A stretch of 64,000 nucleotides of DNA from Pseudoduganella flava (GTDB taxonomy: Bacteria; Pseudomonadota; Gammaproteobacteria; Burkholderiales; Burkholderiaceae_D): NCBI RefSeq assembly GCF_007830495.1, contig NZ_VLKW01000005.1, positions 62,001 through 126,000 of the forward strand. The letters run 5' to 3'. Shown piece after piece: positions 36,632 to 47,066 of this stretch. Under the pieces are notes generated by a model. The model did not search any database and was not told where the DNA came from. It was given only the letters and a program-made list of their open reading frames with translations. Both the position numbers and the translations under genes were made by a program. The first letter of the stretch is position 1, and each line of letters begins with the position of its first letter.

Positions 36632-37414
36632 ATGTTCATCGATTCACATTGCCATATCGACTTCCCGGAACTGGCAGCCCGGATGCCTGAAATCCGCGCG
36701 AAGATGGCGGACAACCAGGTGACGCACGCGCTGTGCGTCTCCGTCGACCTACCGGACTTCCCCCGCGTGCTCGCGCTGGCCGAGGAATATCCGAACATCT
36801 ACGCCTCGGTCGGCGTGCACCCCGACTACGAGGACACGCCCGAGCCCACGGCCGAGCAGCTCGTCGAGCTGGCGCGCCACCCGAAGGTCGTCGCGGTCGG
36901 CGAGACGGGCTTGGATTACTACCGGCTCGAGGGCGACCTCGAATGGCAGCGTGAGCGCTTCCGCACGCACATCCGCGCGTCGCGCGCCTGCGGCAAGCCG
37001 CTGATCATCCACACCCGCTCGGCCAGCGAGGACACGATCCGCATCATGGGCGAGGAGGGCGCCGGCACCGACAAGGGCGGCGTCGCCGGCGTCATGCACT
37101 GCTTCACCGAGTCGCTGGACGTGGCCCGGGCATCGATGGAAATGGGCTTCTACATCTCGTTTTCCGGCATCGTCACGTTCAAGAGCGCGAAGGAGCTGCA
37201 GGCCGTGGCGCTGGAAGTGCCGCTGGAGCGGATGCTGATCGAGACGGATTCGCCATACCTGGCGCCGGTGCCGTACCGGGGCAAGATGAACGAACCGGGC
37301 TATGTGGCCCACGTGGCCGAGTTCATCGCCAAGCTGAAGGGAGTGCCTGTCGAGCAGGTCGCCGCGGCGACGACGGCGAACTTCTTCAACCTGTTCGCCG
37401 CGGCGAGGGCCTGA
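36632..37414 (+). CDS. tatD: TatD family metal-dependent DNase
   Basis: A 260-residue TIM-barrel metallohydrolase, a 3'-5' exonuclease on DNA and RNA. Metal ligands are H6 and H8 in DSHCHID, E in VGETGLDYY, H in IIHTRSA, H in MHCFTES and D in IETDSPYL. The start MFIDSHCHID at ATG 36632 puts the HxH motif in its usual place. The stop overlaps the next ATG (TGATG). Confidence 0.93.
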   Translation: MFIDSHCHIDFPELAARMPEIRAKMADNQVTHALCVSVDLPDFPRVLALAEEYPNIYASVGVHPDYEDTPEPTAEQLVELARHPKVVAVGETGLDYYRLEGDLEWQRERFRTHIRASRACGKPLIIHTRSASEDTIRIMGEEGAGTDKGGVAGVMHCFTESLDVARASMEMGFYISFSGIVTFKSAKELQAVALEVPLERMLIETDSPYLAPVPYRGKMNEPGYVAHVAEFIAKLKGVPVEQVAAATTANFFNLFAAARA

Positions 37415-38151
37415 TGCGCTTGTCATTGCGAGGCTTAGTCAACCGGGCGCGCCAGCTGCGCCGCCGCATCCGTGCCCGCTTCACGCTGCGCACGGCCGCC
37501 GCCGCGATGGCCGCTGCCTCCGTATTCGGCGCGCCGGCGGCGGCGCAGACACAGGATGCCGACGCCGTTTCCTTCTTCCGTGCCGCCCAGCTGGACGACG
37601 TCGGCCGCATCAAGCCGTTGCTGGCGCGCGGCCTGGACCCGAACGTGCGCGAGCCGGAGCGGGGCGAGACGGGCATGATCGTGGCGCTGCGCTACGACGC
37701 GATGGAAGTGTTCAAGCTGCTGCTGGCGCACCCGAAGATCCAGCTCGAAACGCAGGCGGAGAACGGCAACACGGCACTGATGATGGCCGCGTTCAAGAAC
37801 AACCAGCCGGCCGTGCTCGCGCTGCTGGCCAAGGGCGCGCAAGTGAACCGGCCCGGCTGGACGGCGCTGCACTACGCGGCGGCGGCCGGCGCAACGGACA
37901 TCATGCGCATCCTGCTGGAACACCACGCGTACATCGACGCGGAATCGCCGACCAAGGTAACGCCGCTGATGCTGGCCGCCCGTGAAGGCCAGGAAGACGC
38001 CGTCAAGCTGCTGCTGGAAGAAGGCGCCGACGCCACGCTGCGCGACAGCGGCTTCCACATCGACGCCGCCGAATTCGCCGAACGGGCCGACAAGCCGTGG
38101 ATCGCGAAGACGATCCGCGCGCACCTGGCGGCGCGCAAAACCGCCCGCTGA
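37414..38151 (+). CDS. Exported ankyrin-repeat protein
   Basis: A 245-residue protein with an arginine-rich n-region and hydrophobic core (about 1-44, ending APAAAQT) typical of a long signal peptide. It carries four to five ankyrin repeats, for example GNTALMMAAFKNNQPAVLALLAKGAQVN and the PLMLAAREGQEDAVKLLLEEGADA unit. Probably a periplasmic protein-binding module. It starts by overlapping the tatD stop and is likely co-transcribed; no partner is evident. Confidence 0.85.
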   Translation: MRLSLRGLVNRARQLRRRIRARFTLRTAAAAMAAASVFGAPAAAQTQDADAVSFFRAAQLDDVGRIKPLLARGLDPNVREPERGETGMIVALRYDAMEVFKLLLAHPKIQLETQAENGNTALMMAAFKNNQPAVLALLAKGAQVNRPGWTALHYAAAAGATDIMRILLEHHAYIDAESPTKVTPLMLAAREGQEDAVKLLLEEGADATLRDSGFHIDAAEFAERADKPWIAKTIRAHLAARKTAR

Positions 38152-38166
38152 CAGCTCTCACTCCTG

Positions 38167-38211
38167 CTGAGCTTGTGTCACTGGTGCCAGGCACCGGTGA
38201 CACAGCCTCAG
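38167..38211. repeat. GGTGCC/GGCACC palindromic repeat, copy B
   Basis: Same 45-base layout as copy A: CTGAG, TGTGTCACTGGTGCC, one A, GGCACCGGTGACACA, CTCAG. It starts 15 bases after the ankyrin gene's stop and is followed by the flank GCACTTTCCCGAACTGGAC. Confidence 0.85.
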
Positions 38212-38268
38212 CCGCACCATCACCGCACTTTCCCGAACTGGACTGCCCCCTGAAAACTCCGCGTCCTG

Positions 38269-38313
38269 CTGAGCCCGTGTCACTGGTGCCAGGCACCGTT
38301 GACAAAGCCACTC
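38269..38313. repeat. GGTGCC/GGCACC palindromic repeat, copy C
   Basis: Left arm CTGAGCCCGTGTCACTGGTGCC is well kept (given in two parts: CTGAGCCC and GTGTCACTGGTGCC). The right arm GGCACCGTTGACAAAG has drifted and lost CTCAG. Confidence 0.8.
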
Positions 38314-38333
38314 GCTGTCAGCTCCGACTGCTG

Positions 38334-38378
38334 CTGAGCTTGTGTCCCCTGGTGCCAGGCACGAGGGGACACGGTCTC
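38334..38378. repeat. GGTGCC/GGCACC palindromic repeat, copy D
   Basis: CTGAG, then GTGTCCCCTGGTGCC, then GGCACGAGGGGACAC and CTCAT. This is the 'CCCC/GGGG' subtype. It is followed by the same flank TTTCCCGAACTGGAC seen after copy B, so the whole unit, not only the hairpin, has been duplicated. Confidence 0.82.
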
Positions 38379-38490
38379 ATCAGTCCCGCCCCGCATTTTC
38401 CCGAACTGGACCATTTTTCCCGCCGACCTCCGCGTTTTGCGCAGGCATCGTGTTGCCGATAATGTCGCTATCGCCACGAGAGGAAACACG

Positions 38491-39408
38491 ATGCTGTCCG
38501 AACGCGAACTCGAAAGCTGCTACCTGGGCCAGTTCATCCCGGTGCACTATCACCACAACATGCTGATGGATACCAACCGGATGCACAGCTTCCGCGCGGC
38601 CATCGCCCACGTCGTCCAGCCGGGCATGAAGGTGCTGGAGCTGGGCGGCGGGACCGGCGTGCTGTCGTGGTTCGCGGCGCAGCGGGCGGACAAGGTCTAC
38701 TGCGTCGACTTCAATCCGGACATGGTCCAGGAAGCGCGCCGCTTCCTCGCGATGAACCCGGGCGGCGACAAGGTCGAAGTGATCCACGCCGACGCGTTCG
38801 AGTACCTGCCGCCGGAACCGGTGGACGTCGTCATCTGCGAGATGATCCACGTGGCGATGCTGCGCGAGAAGCAGGTCGAGGTGATCGAACAGTTCAAGCG
38901 CCGCTACCTGCAGCGCTTCGGCGGGCCGCTGCCCGTGTTCCTGCCCGAGGCCGTGCTGATGGCCGCCCAGCCGCTGCAGCAGGAGTACGATTTCGAGGGC
39001 TTTTACGCGCCGATCGTGCAGTTCCAGCAGCCGGGCATGCTGCATCCCGGCACCGTCGAGATGTCCCAGCCGGCCGTCTATTCGGTGATCGACTTCACGC
39101 AACCGAACGAGACGAGCTACAGCTGGGAAGGCAAGTTCGTCATCGACCGCGACGGCACCGTCAACGCGATCCGCTTCGTGACGAAGAACATCCTGTCCGT
39201 CGTCCAGGAACGGGCGACGACGATCGACTGGCTGAACCACTTCATGTCGCTGCCGCTGGACAAGCCGGTGCCGGTCAAGCAGGGCGACGTGCTGCAGGTG
39301 CGCTTCGCCTACCGCGCCGGCGGCTCGATTCCGTCGCTGCAGGCACGCCTGTCCGCCAGCGTGCTGTATCACGCCGCGCTGCAGCCGCAGGTCGTCGCTT
39401 ACGCCTGA
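38491..39408 (+). CDS. PRMT-like SAM-dependent methyltransferase
   Basis: A 305-residue class I methyltransferase. SAM motif I is VLELGGGTG (48-56), the ribose-binding acid is D73 in VDF, and D101 ends motif II. The segment VICEMIHVAMLRE carries E117 and E126, nine residues apart, the double-Glu arrangement that holds the arginine guanidinium in PRMTs. HHNMLMDTNRMHSFRAAI before motif I resembles the PRMT helix with H-x-x-ML-x-D-x-x-R. The last 130 residues look like the PRMT beta-barrel, with TTIDWLNHF where PRMTs have the THW loop. ATG 38491 follows GAGAGGAAACACG. Arginine methylation is inferred; the target is unknown. It stands alone after the repeat cluster. Confidence 0.75.
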   Translation: MLSERELESCYLGQFIPVHYHHNMLMDTNRMHSFRAAIAHVVQPGMKVLELGGGTGVLSWFAAQRADKVYCVDFNPDMVQEARRFLAMNPGGDKVEVIHADAFEYLPPEPVDVVICEMIHVAMLREKQVEVIEQFKRRYLQRFGGPLPVFLPEAVLMAAQPLQQEYDFEGFYAPIVQFQQPGMLHPGTVEMSQPAVYSVIDFTQPNETSYSWEGKFVIDRDGTVNAIRFVTKNILSVVQERATTIDWLNHFMSLPLDKPVPVKQGDVLQVRFAYRAGGSIPSLQARLSASVLYHAALQPQVVAYA

Positions 39409-39522
39409 CCCGTCCAGGGCGCCGTTCATCCCGCCTTTTCGCCCGCCCGTCGCAGCGCCGGTGCGCGCCGCCGGGATGCCGCCTACAGTGACGCTTCGTT
39501 CAATCCGTCACGCGAGGTCGTC

Positions 39523-39723
39523 ATGCTGAGCTTCATCCTGTGGTTGGTGCTGCTGTTCTTCTGCTGGCCGCTGGCCCTGCTGGCGCTCGTGCTCTATCCG
39601 CTCGTCTGGCTCGTGCTGCTGCCGTTCCGGCTGATCGGCATCGGCGTCGATGCCGTCTTCGAGACGTTGCGCGCCATCGTCCTGCTGCCCGCCCGGGTAT
39701 TGGGCGGCCCGCGCCGGTCGTAA
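39523..39723 (+). CDS. Small hydrophobic membrane protein
   Basis: A 66-residue protein with two transmembrane helices (about 3-25 and 26-45) and a short basic tail (ARVLGGPRRS). It starts at ATG 39523, after a GAGGTCGTC. No family is recognised. It converges on the phospholipase gene with a 13-base gap. Small size makes the call less certain, but codon use is normal and the hydrophobic pattern is clear. Confidence 0.6.
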   Translation: MLSFILWLVLLFFCWPLALLALVLYPLVWLVLLPFRLIGIGVDAVFETLRAIVLLPARVLGGPRRS

Positions 39724-39736
39724 GCCGGCGGCGGCC

Positions 39737-40804
39737 TCAGAAATCGATCAGGAAGCCCCCGCCCAGCGACATCTGCGAGTAGTTGTAGTCGATCAGGCTC
39801 TGGCCATAGCCCGAGAAGAACTGCAGGTAGCCCTTCAGGTTCGAGCGCAGCGGGAAGGCCCAGCCCAGCTGCAGCGCGCCGTGGTCCGTATGGAAATTGC
39901 GGCGCGCCAGCAGCGAGTACTCGTTGCCGTCCGTGCGGTACGACACGCGCACGTCGCCATGCCCCATGTAGTCCGTGATGTCGAGGTTGTCGTTGTCCGA
40001 CTTCGCATTGTCGAGCCGCTTCCACACGCGCGCCGTCACCGCCAGCTTGCCGTATTCGCCGCCCACTTCGCCGTACAGCCGGTTCCAGCTGCGCGACAGC
40101 GTCGACGCCTGCCCGTTCGACTGGTGCACCAGCCCGAGGCCCGCATAGCGGAAATCGAAGCCGCCGATGCGCTTGCCGATCGGCGTCACGGCCATGATCT
40201 CCGGTTCGTAATTGGTTTCGCGGAAGGGGCTCGACGCGCTGCGGTTGTACGCCTGCCAGAAGCTGCGCTGCGTGTAGCCGAACCACAGGTCGACAGGGGA
40301 ACCTGCGATCGTTTCGATCAGCTTCATCTTGAACGACAGCTGGTAAGCCAGTTCCACGTGCTTGGCCTTGATGCCGGCCGGCGTGACGTCCTGGAACGGC
40401 CCGTCGTTCGTGCTGTTGCTGTAGTTCGCCAGCAGCAGGTATGTATCGCGATACGGCCGGAAGTTGAACACGCCCCGTTTCGAGGCCGCATCCAGCTCCC
40501 ACACGGGCACCTGGCGCGATACGACGGGGTCGGCGGCCGGGTCCGCAGCCGCCGTGCCCGGTTCGACGACCTTGGCATTCGGGCCGCCGGGGAAGGCGCC
40601 TTGCTGCTGGGCCGTCTCCGGCGTGGCGGGATCGGCGGCTGGGCGGTTCGCCAGCGCGTCGTAGCAACCGAGCCGCTGCGTCGGGTCGCCCAGCAGCGCA
40701 CAGCGTCCCAGGCTTTGTTCGACGGAAGGCTGGGGAGCCTGGGCCGACGCATAAAGGGGGAGGGCCAGCATGGCCGTAAGGCAGGGGGCAAGTCGTGGTT
40801 TCAT
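39737..40804 (-). CDS. pldA: Outer membrane phospholipase A
   Basis: A 355-residue outer-membrane beta-barrel phospholipase (OMPLA) that hydrolyses misplaced phospholipids in the outer leaflet. The signal peptide is about 1-22 (ending YASAQA). The catalytic histidine and serine are in LVHQSNGQ and the asparagine in SRSWNRLY, the HxSNG...SRSWNR pattern of the family. The C-terminal residue is Phe, as for BAM substrates. An extra N-terminal stretch (about 25-100) with GRCALLGDPTQRLGCYDALA, containing two cysteines, precedes the barrel. ATG 40804 or 40810 could start it. Confidence 0.9.
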   Translation of the reverse strand: MKPRLAPCLTAMLALPLYASAQAPQPSVEQSLGRCALLGDPTQRLGCYDALANRPAADPATPETAQQQGAFPGGPNAKVVEPGTAAADPAADPVVSRQVPVWELDAASKRGVFNFRPYRDTYLLLANYSNSTNDGPFQDVTPAGIKAKHVELAYQLSFKMKLIETIAGSPVDLWFGYTQRSFWQAYNRSASSPFRETNYEPEIMAVTPIGKRIGGFDFRYAGLGLVHQSNGQASTLSRSWNRLYGEVGGEYGKLAVTARVWKRLDNAKSDNDNLDITDYMGHGDVRVSYRTDGNEYSLLARRNFHTDHGALQLGWAFPLRSNLKGYLQFFSGYGQSLIDYNYSQMSLGGGFLIDF

Positions 40805-40990
40805 TGTCATGATCTTGTATTTTGGCATCGGGACAGTATACGCACGGCTGTGCTTGTTAGTCGCACAACAGGAGTGACGGATAGGGTTGCCCCAGGGCTT
40901 GAGATTCGGAAAGTCCCCCCGATCTTGCATGACCCGATGCAGTAAAATCGACAGCGAGACCTGCGCGTCCCGCCATTCAAGGAGAATGTC

Positions 40991-43099
<2,109 letters not shown>

Positions 43100-43112
43100 G
43101 CCCGCCTCTCAC

Positions 43113-43160
43113 GGCTGGGCCTGTGTCCCCTGGCGCCTGGCACCAGGGGACACGAGCTCA
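43113..43160. repeat. GGTGCC/GGCACC palindromic repeat, copy E
   Basis: Core GTGTCCCC-TGGCGCC-t-GGCACCA-GGGGACAC (43123-43153), with degenerate CTGGG and CTCAT ends. It is 13 bases after the fusA stop and may end or stabilise that transcript. Confidence 0.8.
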
Positions 43161-43164
43161 TCCG

Positions 43165-43213
43165 CATGTCTGCATGTCCCTTAGTGCCTGGCACGAGGGG
43201 ACACAGACTCATC
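43165..43213. repeat. GGTGCC/GGCACC palindromic repeat, copy F
   Basis: Core ATGTCCCTTAGTGCC-t-GGCACGAGGGGACAC (43174-43204), followed by CTCATCCGCA as after copy E. E and F are therefore a tandem pair about 51 bases apart. Confidence 0.78.
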
Positions 43214-43385
43214 CGCACCTCCGGAAATAATGCACGCAGTGCCGGAGCCGGACTACATCCACATCGGCCGCATGCCTATAGGCCGCGGCTTGGTGGCGGG
43301 CTAGCATCCTCGTTCGGCGTCCGCCGCGGTGGTCTGTTGCGCCGCGGCTGGGCGATTCCAGGACGTATCGTCAGAGGAGAACAGG

Positions 43386-43946
43386 ATGAAACGATTGCTC
43401 ACGCTTGCCGCCCTCGCCGTCGGGGGCGCGTATCTCGCGAAGTACCTGAAGAACAATACCAATCGCAAGGCCGATTCGACCGTGCGGGCCGAGATCATGG
43501 TCGACGTGCCGGTGCGCACCGCGTACGACCAGTGGACGCAGTTCGAGGAGTTCCCGCAGTTCATGGACAGCGTGCATGAAATCCGCCAGCTGGACGACAA
43601 GCGCCTGCACTGGAAGGCCGACGTGTTCGGCAAGCCCGTCGAATGGGATGCGGAGATCACCGAGCAGATCCCGGACCAGCGCATCGCCTGGCGCAGCACG
43701 ACGGGCAAGCCGAACAGCGGCGTCGTCACGTTCGAACAACGGGGCAACCGCACCCGCGTCGTGCTGGAATTGACCTACACGCCGGAAGGCCCGCTGGAAA
43801 CCATCGGCGACGCGATGGGTGCCGTGCGCACCGAGGCGCGTGGCAACCTGCGCCGCTTCAAGGAAATGATCGAGGCGCGCGGCAAGGAGACGGGCGCCTG
43901 GCGCGGCACGATCGCCGACCAGGGCAAGCCGCACCTGACGCACTGA
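43386..43946 (+). CDS. SRPBCC (START-like) family protein
   Basis: A 186-residue protein: a short hydrophobic N-terminus (MKRLLTLAALAVGGAYLAKY, about 1-20) likely to be a membrane anchor, then a SRPBCC hydrophobic-ligand domain (about 33-160). That domain begins RAEIMVDVPVRTAYDQWTQF and includes LHWKADVFGKPVEWDAEI. Relatives are often called cyclase/dehydrase or CoQ-binding proteins. The ligand is unknown. ATG 43386 follows AGAGGAGAACAGG. Confidence 0.82.
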   Translation: MKRLLTLAALAVGGAYLAKYLKNNTNRKADSTVRAEIMVDVPVRTAYDQWTQFEEFPQFMDSVHEIRQLDDKRLHWKADVFGKPVEWDAEITEQIPDQRIAWRSTTGKPNSGVVTFEQRGNRTRVVLELTYTPEGPLETIGDAMGAVRTEARGNLRRFKEMIEARGKETGAWRGTIADQGKPHLTH

Positions 43947-43995
43947 ACCACGTTTTCGCGGTTACCACCCCAGGCTGCCGCTGGCGCCGCAACCG

Positions 43996-46368
43996 TCAGC
44001 GCCGCAGCAGCTTGGCGAATTCCTCGGCCGGCACGGGCCGGCCGTACAGATAGCCCTGGCCCTGTTCGCAGCGCAGCAGTTTCAGCAGCTTCGATTCCTC
44101 TTCCGTCTCGATGCCCTCGGCCACCACCTTCAGGTCGAGGTTGTGCGCCAGCGAGACGATCGTCGACACCAGCCCCATGTAGCCCGCATCCTGCGCCATC
44201 TTCATCACGAACGAGCGGTCGATCTTCAGCACGTCCACCGGCAGCGTGACGAGGTAGGCCAGCGACGAGTAGCCGGTGCCGAAGTCGTCGATCGCCACCG
44301 GCACGTCCAGGTTGCGCACGCGCGTCAGCGTGTCGATCACGCGGCGGTGGTCCGACACCAGGCTGCTCTCCGTCACTTCGATCGACAACGGCGTCATATG
44401 TGCTTCGGCCGTGTTCAACGCGCGCTCGATGTCGTCGAACAGCGTGTCGCAGCGAAACTGCGCGGGCGCCACGTTGACGGCGATCTGCGGCGGCATCAGG
44501 CCTTCGTCGTACCACGCACGCCAATCTTCCATCGCCCGCTGCATCACGCGCCGCCCCACCTCGGTGACGAGGCCGCTGCGCTCCAGCACCGGCACGAATT
44601 CGGTCGGCTGGATCAGCCCGCGGATCGGGTGACGCCAGCGCACCAGCGCCTCGGCGCCGGCCAGCTTGCCCGTCTTCAGGTCGATCTTCGGCTGGTAGTA
44701 GTTGACGAATTCGCCGCGCTCGACCGCCTCGCGCAGCTCCGCTTCCATGCTGACCTGGCGCGCCAGCGCGTGGTCGGCATCGCGGTCGTAGAAGCCGATC
44801 TGCTCGTCCTGGGCGCGGGCGCCGGCCAGCGCGTCCCACGCCTTCACCAGCAGCTCGTCGGCACTGGTGCCATCCTCCGGCAACATCGCCGCGCCCACGT
44901 TCACCGTGCACCAGATCTTCTGCTGGTCCACCTGGTATGAGCCCTCCAGCAGCGGGATGATCGTGTCGCGGGCGTAGCGGCGCGGCGACCGGTCCTCGTC
45001 GACGGGGTAGAACAGCGCGAAACGGCCGATGCCGACGTGCGACAGCGCCATCCGCTCGGCCACCTCCGTCTTCAAGCGCTGCGCCACCTGCCGCATCAGC
45101 CCGATCGCGGCCGTGTTGCCGTAGGCGGAGCTGATCTCGTCAAAACGGTTGATGTTCACCAGCAGCACCGTGCCGCTGGCATTCACGGCGGCCAGGCCGG
45201 CGATCGCCTCGTCGAAATGCAGCCGGCTCGGCAGGCCGGACAGCGCGTTCGTCCGCGCCAGCCGGAACAGCTCCTGGGCATTGATCAGCCGCTCCAGGCC
45301 GAAACTCAGCTCATTGCCCAGCTCGCCCGCACGGTCGCGGTAGAAGTGGTCGAACAACTCCGGCCGGTGCGAATAGAACGAGATCACGCCCCAGCATTTG
45401 CTGTTGACGAACAGCGGAATCGCCATGCACGAGGCGATGTGGCGGCGCTCGCAGCCGCCATGCAGATCGTTCGAGAATTGCAGGCGGCCCGTGGCGGCGG
45501 CCGTGCCGGCCAGGTCCGGCAGAAACCAGTCCGCTTCCGACGTGTCGTCATCGAGCCGCCATTGATGCTCGGTGCCGTCGCGCGCCGCGGAGGTGAACAG
45601 CTTCAACGTACCGCCCGCGTCGTCGACGCGGCTGATGTCGACGATGTCCATGCCCGGCTGGTGGGCAGCCACGCGGCACGTGTCGAGGCACAGCGCTTCC
45701 AGCGTCTTCGCGCGCGAAATGATCGCCGAGAGGCGCGACAGCAGCACGTAGAAATTATCGTGCCGGATCAGCGCCCGTTCCTTCTCGACCTCGGTCGTCA
45801 TGTCGATGGCCGTACCGCCGAGGAACGGCTCGCCGTCGACGTCGATCGGGAACTTGTGCACGAGCCAGTGGCGGGTGCCGTCGTGCGACGTTTCCATCGT
45901 TTTGATCGTTTCGCCGTGCTCGAGCACCGCGCGATCCTGTTCCTCCAGGCTCTGGCGCACGTCTTCCGGCCAGAAGTGCCTATCGTCCATGCCGACGACC
46001 GTGGGAACGCCGAAGAAGCCGGACAGCGCCGCATTGCCCATCACATAGCTGCCGCTGCGGCCCTTGATCCACAGCGGAGAAGGGGAGTGCTCGGCAAAGC
46101 CGGACAGGAAGCTCTCGGCCCGCGCCAGCTGCCGCTTCAGCGCGCGTTGGCTGGCAGCCAGCGCGGCGACGTCGGACAGGGCCTGCCGCTGCTCGGCGCT
46201 CATCGCCGGCGGTGCGTAGCCGAGCAGCGCCTGCTCGTCGGCCAGCGCCTCCGGCGGCACGGTCTTGCCGCACAGGTAGCCGGCCAGCCGCAGCAGTTCG
46301 GCGGGGTACAGGTCCGGCTCGGACTCCTGGGCCAGCTGATGTTGTTCTCGTGGAGCGATATTGTTCAT
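43996..46368 (-). CDS. PAS-GAF-GGDEF(degenerate)-EAL phosphodiesterase
   Basis: A 790-residue c-di-GMP protein. Domains in order: a PAS (about 75-195, with SPLWIKGRSGSYVMGN), a GAF (about 205-365), a GGDEF-like domain (about 370-525) and an EAL domain (about 535-785). The cyclase motif is replaced by GIGRF, so that domain should be inactive. EAL residues are intact: EALVRW, NVAPAQF, EVTESSL, DDFGTGYSS, LKIDRSF and AEGIE. I predict a sensory phosphodiesterase that degrades c-di-GMP, with the dead cyclase as a regulatory module. The N-terminal 60 residues are unique. Confidence 0.87.
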   Translation of the reverse strand: MNNIAPREQHQLAQESEPDLYPAELLRLAGYLCGKTVPPEALADEQALLGYAPPAMSAEQRQALSDVAALAASQRALKRQLARAESFLSGFAEHSPSPLWIKGRSGSYVMGNAALSGFFGVPTVVGMDDRHFWPEDVRQSLEEQDRAVLEHGETIKTMETSHDGTRHWLVHKFPIDVDGEPFLGGTAIDMTTEVEKERALIRHDNFYVLLSRLSAIISRAKTLEALCLDTCRVAAHQPGMDIVDISRVDDAGGTLKLFTSAARDGTEHQWRLDDDTSEADWFLPDLAGTAAATGRLQFSNDLHGGCERRHIASCMAIPLFVNSKCWGVISFYSHRPELFDHFYRDRAGELGNELSFGLERLINAQELFRLARTNALSGLPSRLHFDEAIAGLAAVNASGTVLLVNINRFDEISSAYGNTAAIGLMRQVAQRLKTEVAERMALSHVGIGRFALFYPVDEDRSPRRYARDTIIPLLEGSYQVDQQKIWCTVNVGAAMLPEDGTSADELLVKAWDALAGARAQDEQIGFYDRDADHALARQVSMEAELREAVERGEFVNYYQPKIDLKTGKLAGAEALVRWRHPIRGLIQPTEFVPVLERSGLVTEVGRRVMQRAMEDWRAWYDEGLMPPQIAVNVAPAQFRCDTLFDDIERALNTAEAHMTPLSIEVTESSLVSDHRRVIDTLTRVRNLDVPVAIDDFGTGYSSLAYLVTLPVDVLKIDRSFVMKMAQDAGYMGLVSTIVSLAHNLDLKVVAEGIETEEESKLLKLLRCEQGQGYLYGRPVPAEEFAKLLRR

Positions 46369-46404
46369 GGGGTGGGAGTTCGCAGCCGTGTGCCGCCGTT
46401 GGCG

Positions 46405-46896
46405 TCAGTCCATCAGCTTGAACTTGAGCTGGATGGCAAGCGCACCGTGCAGGCGGTCCTTATAGGACGGTACGATAGCAAAGTTCACCCCGACCCGTTC
46501 GTACTCCACGCTGACGACGGGGATCGCGGCCAGGAACCAGCCGCCGTTGCGCATCTTCGGATAGCCGTCGAAACCGCCGACGACTGCGCCGATGCGCAAT
46601 GGTCCGAGCGAGATCGGCTGGTAGTAGATGCCCGCATAATTCGAGATCGCCCGGTCGCTATTGTGGAACCGTCCCACCGTGGCCGCCGCAACGGTCGAGA
46701 AGCGGTATTCGGCGCCGATGCCGGGGTTGGTGTCGTCCAGGCCGTCGTTGCGGTCGAAGTGATACGAGTAAAAGCCCGGATTGACCCACAGCTCGCTGCG
46801 CGGCTGGTTCTCGATGAGCCCGAACGGGTTTGCGGCGGCGTGACCGGCGGCCAGCCCCAGCGACGCCAGCGCGGCGCCCAGCAATGCGTGTTTCAT
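46405..46896 (-). CDS. Outer-membrane beta-barrel-like protein, exported
   Basis: A 163-residue protein with a signal peptide (about 1-23, MKHALLGAALASLGLAAGHA then AAN). The body alternates aromatic/hydrophobic and polar residues (SELWVNPGFYSYHF, AEYRFSTVAAATVG, VSVEYERVGVNFAIVPSYK) and ends in LQLKFKLMD-like strands. It looks like a small eight-strand barrel, loosely recalling PagP-size proteins, but no lipid A acyltransferase motif is visible. ATG 46896 follows GAAAGGATG. Upstream of the phosphodiesterase gene on the same strand, with a 36-base gap. Confidence 0.65.
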   Translation of the reverse strand: MKHALLGAALASLGLAAGHAAANPFGLIENQPRSELWVNPGFYSYHFDRNDGLDDTNPGIGAEYRFSTVAAATVGRFHNSDRAISNYAGIYYQPISLGPLRIGAVVGGFDGYPKMRNGGWFLAAIPVVSVEYERVGVNFAIVPSYKDRLHGALAIQLKFKLMD

Positions 46897-47066
46897 CCCG
46901 CTACATCCTTTCGATCGTTGATGGCGCGGCAATTATAGCCATAGCTCAAGCATTGCGCGGGCCGCCCGCGGCCGTTTGATGCGGGTTTGGATATTGCGCC
47001 GTTGCATTTGACTCGGTTTTGGCAATCCCGGACAGTGGCATCCCGTCATCCCCATCGGAGGTTGCA

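Noticed and set aside
38152..38490. A CRISPR array, because of several similar units in 340 bases
   Set aside because: The units are palindromes of 45 bases with uneven spacing and a repeated flank, not short direct repeats with unique spacers, and no cas gene is near.
40921..40948. A standard promoter for fusA from TTGCAT and TAAAAT
   Set aside because: The spacing is only 12 bases, too short for a sigma-70 promoter; only the TAAAAT may be real.
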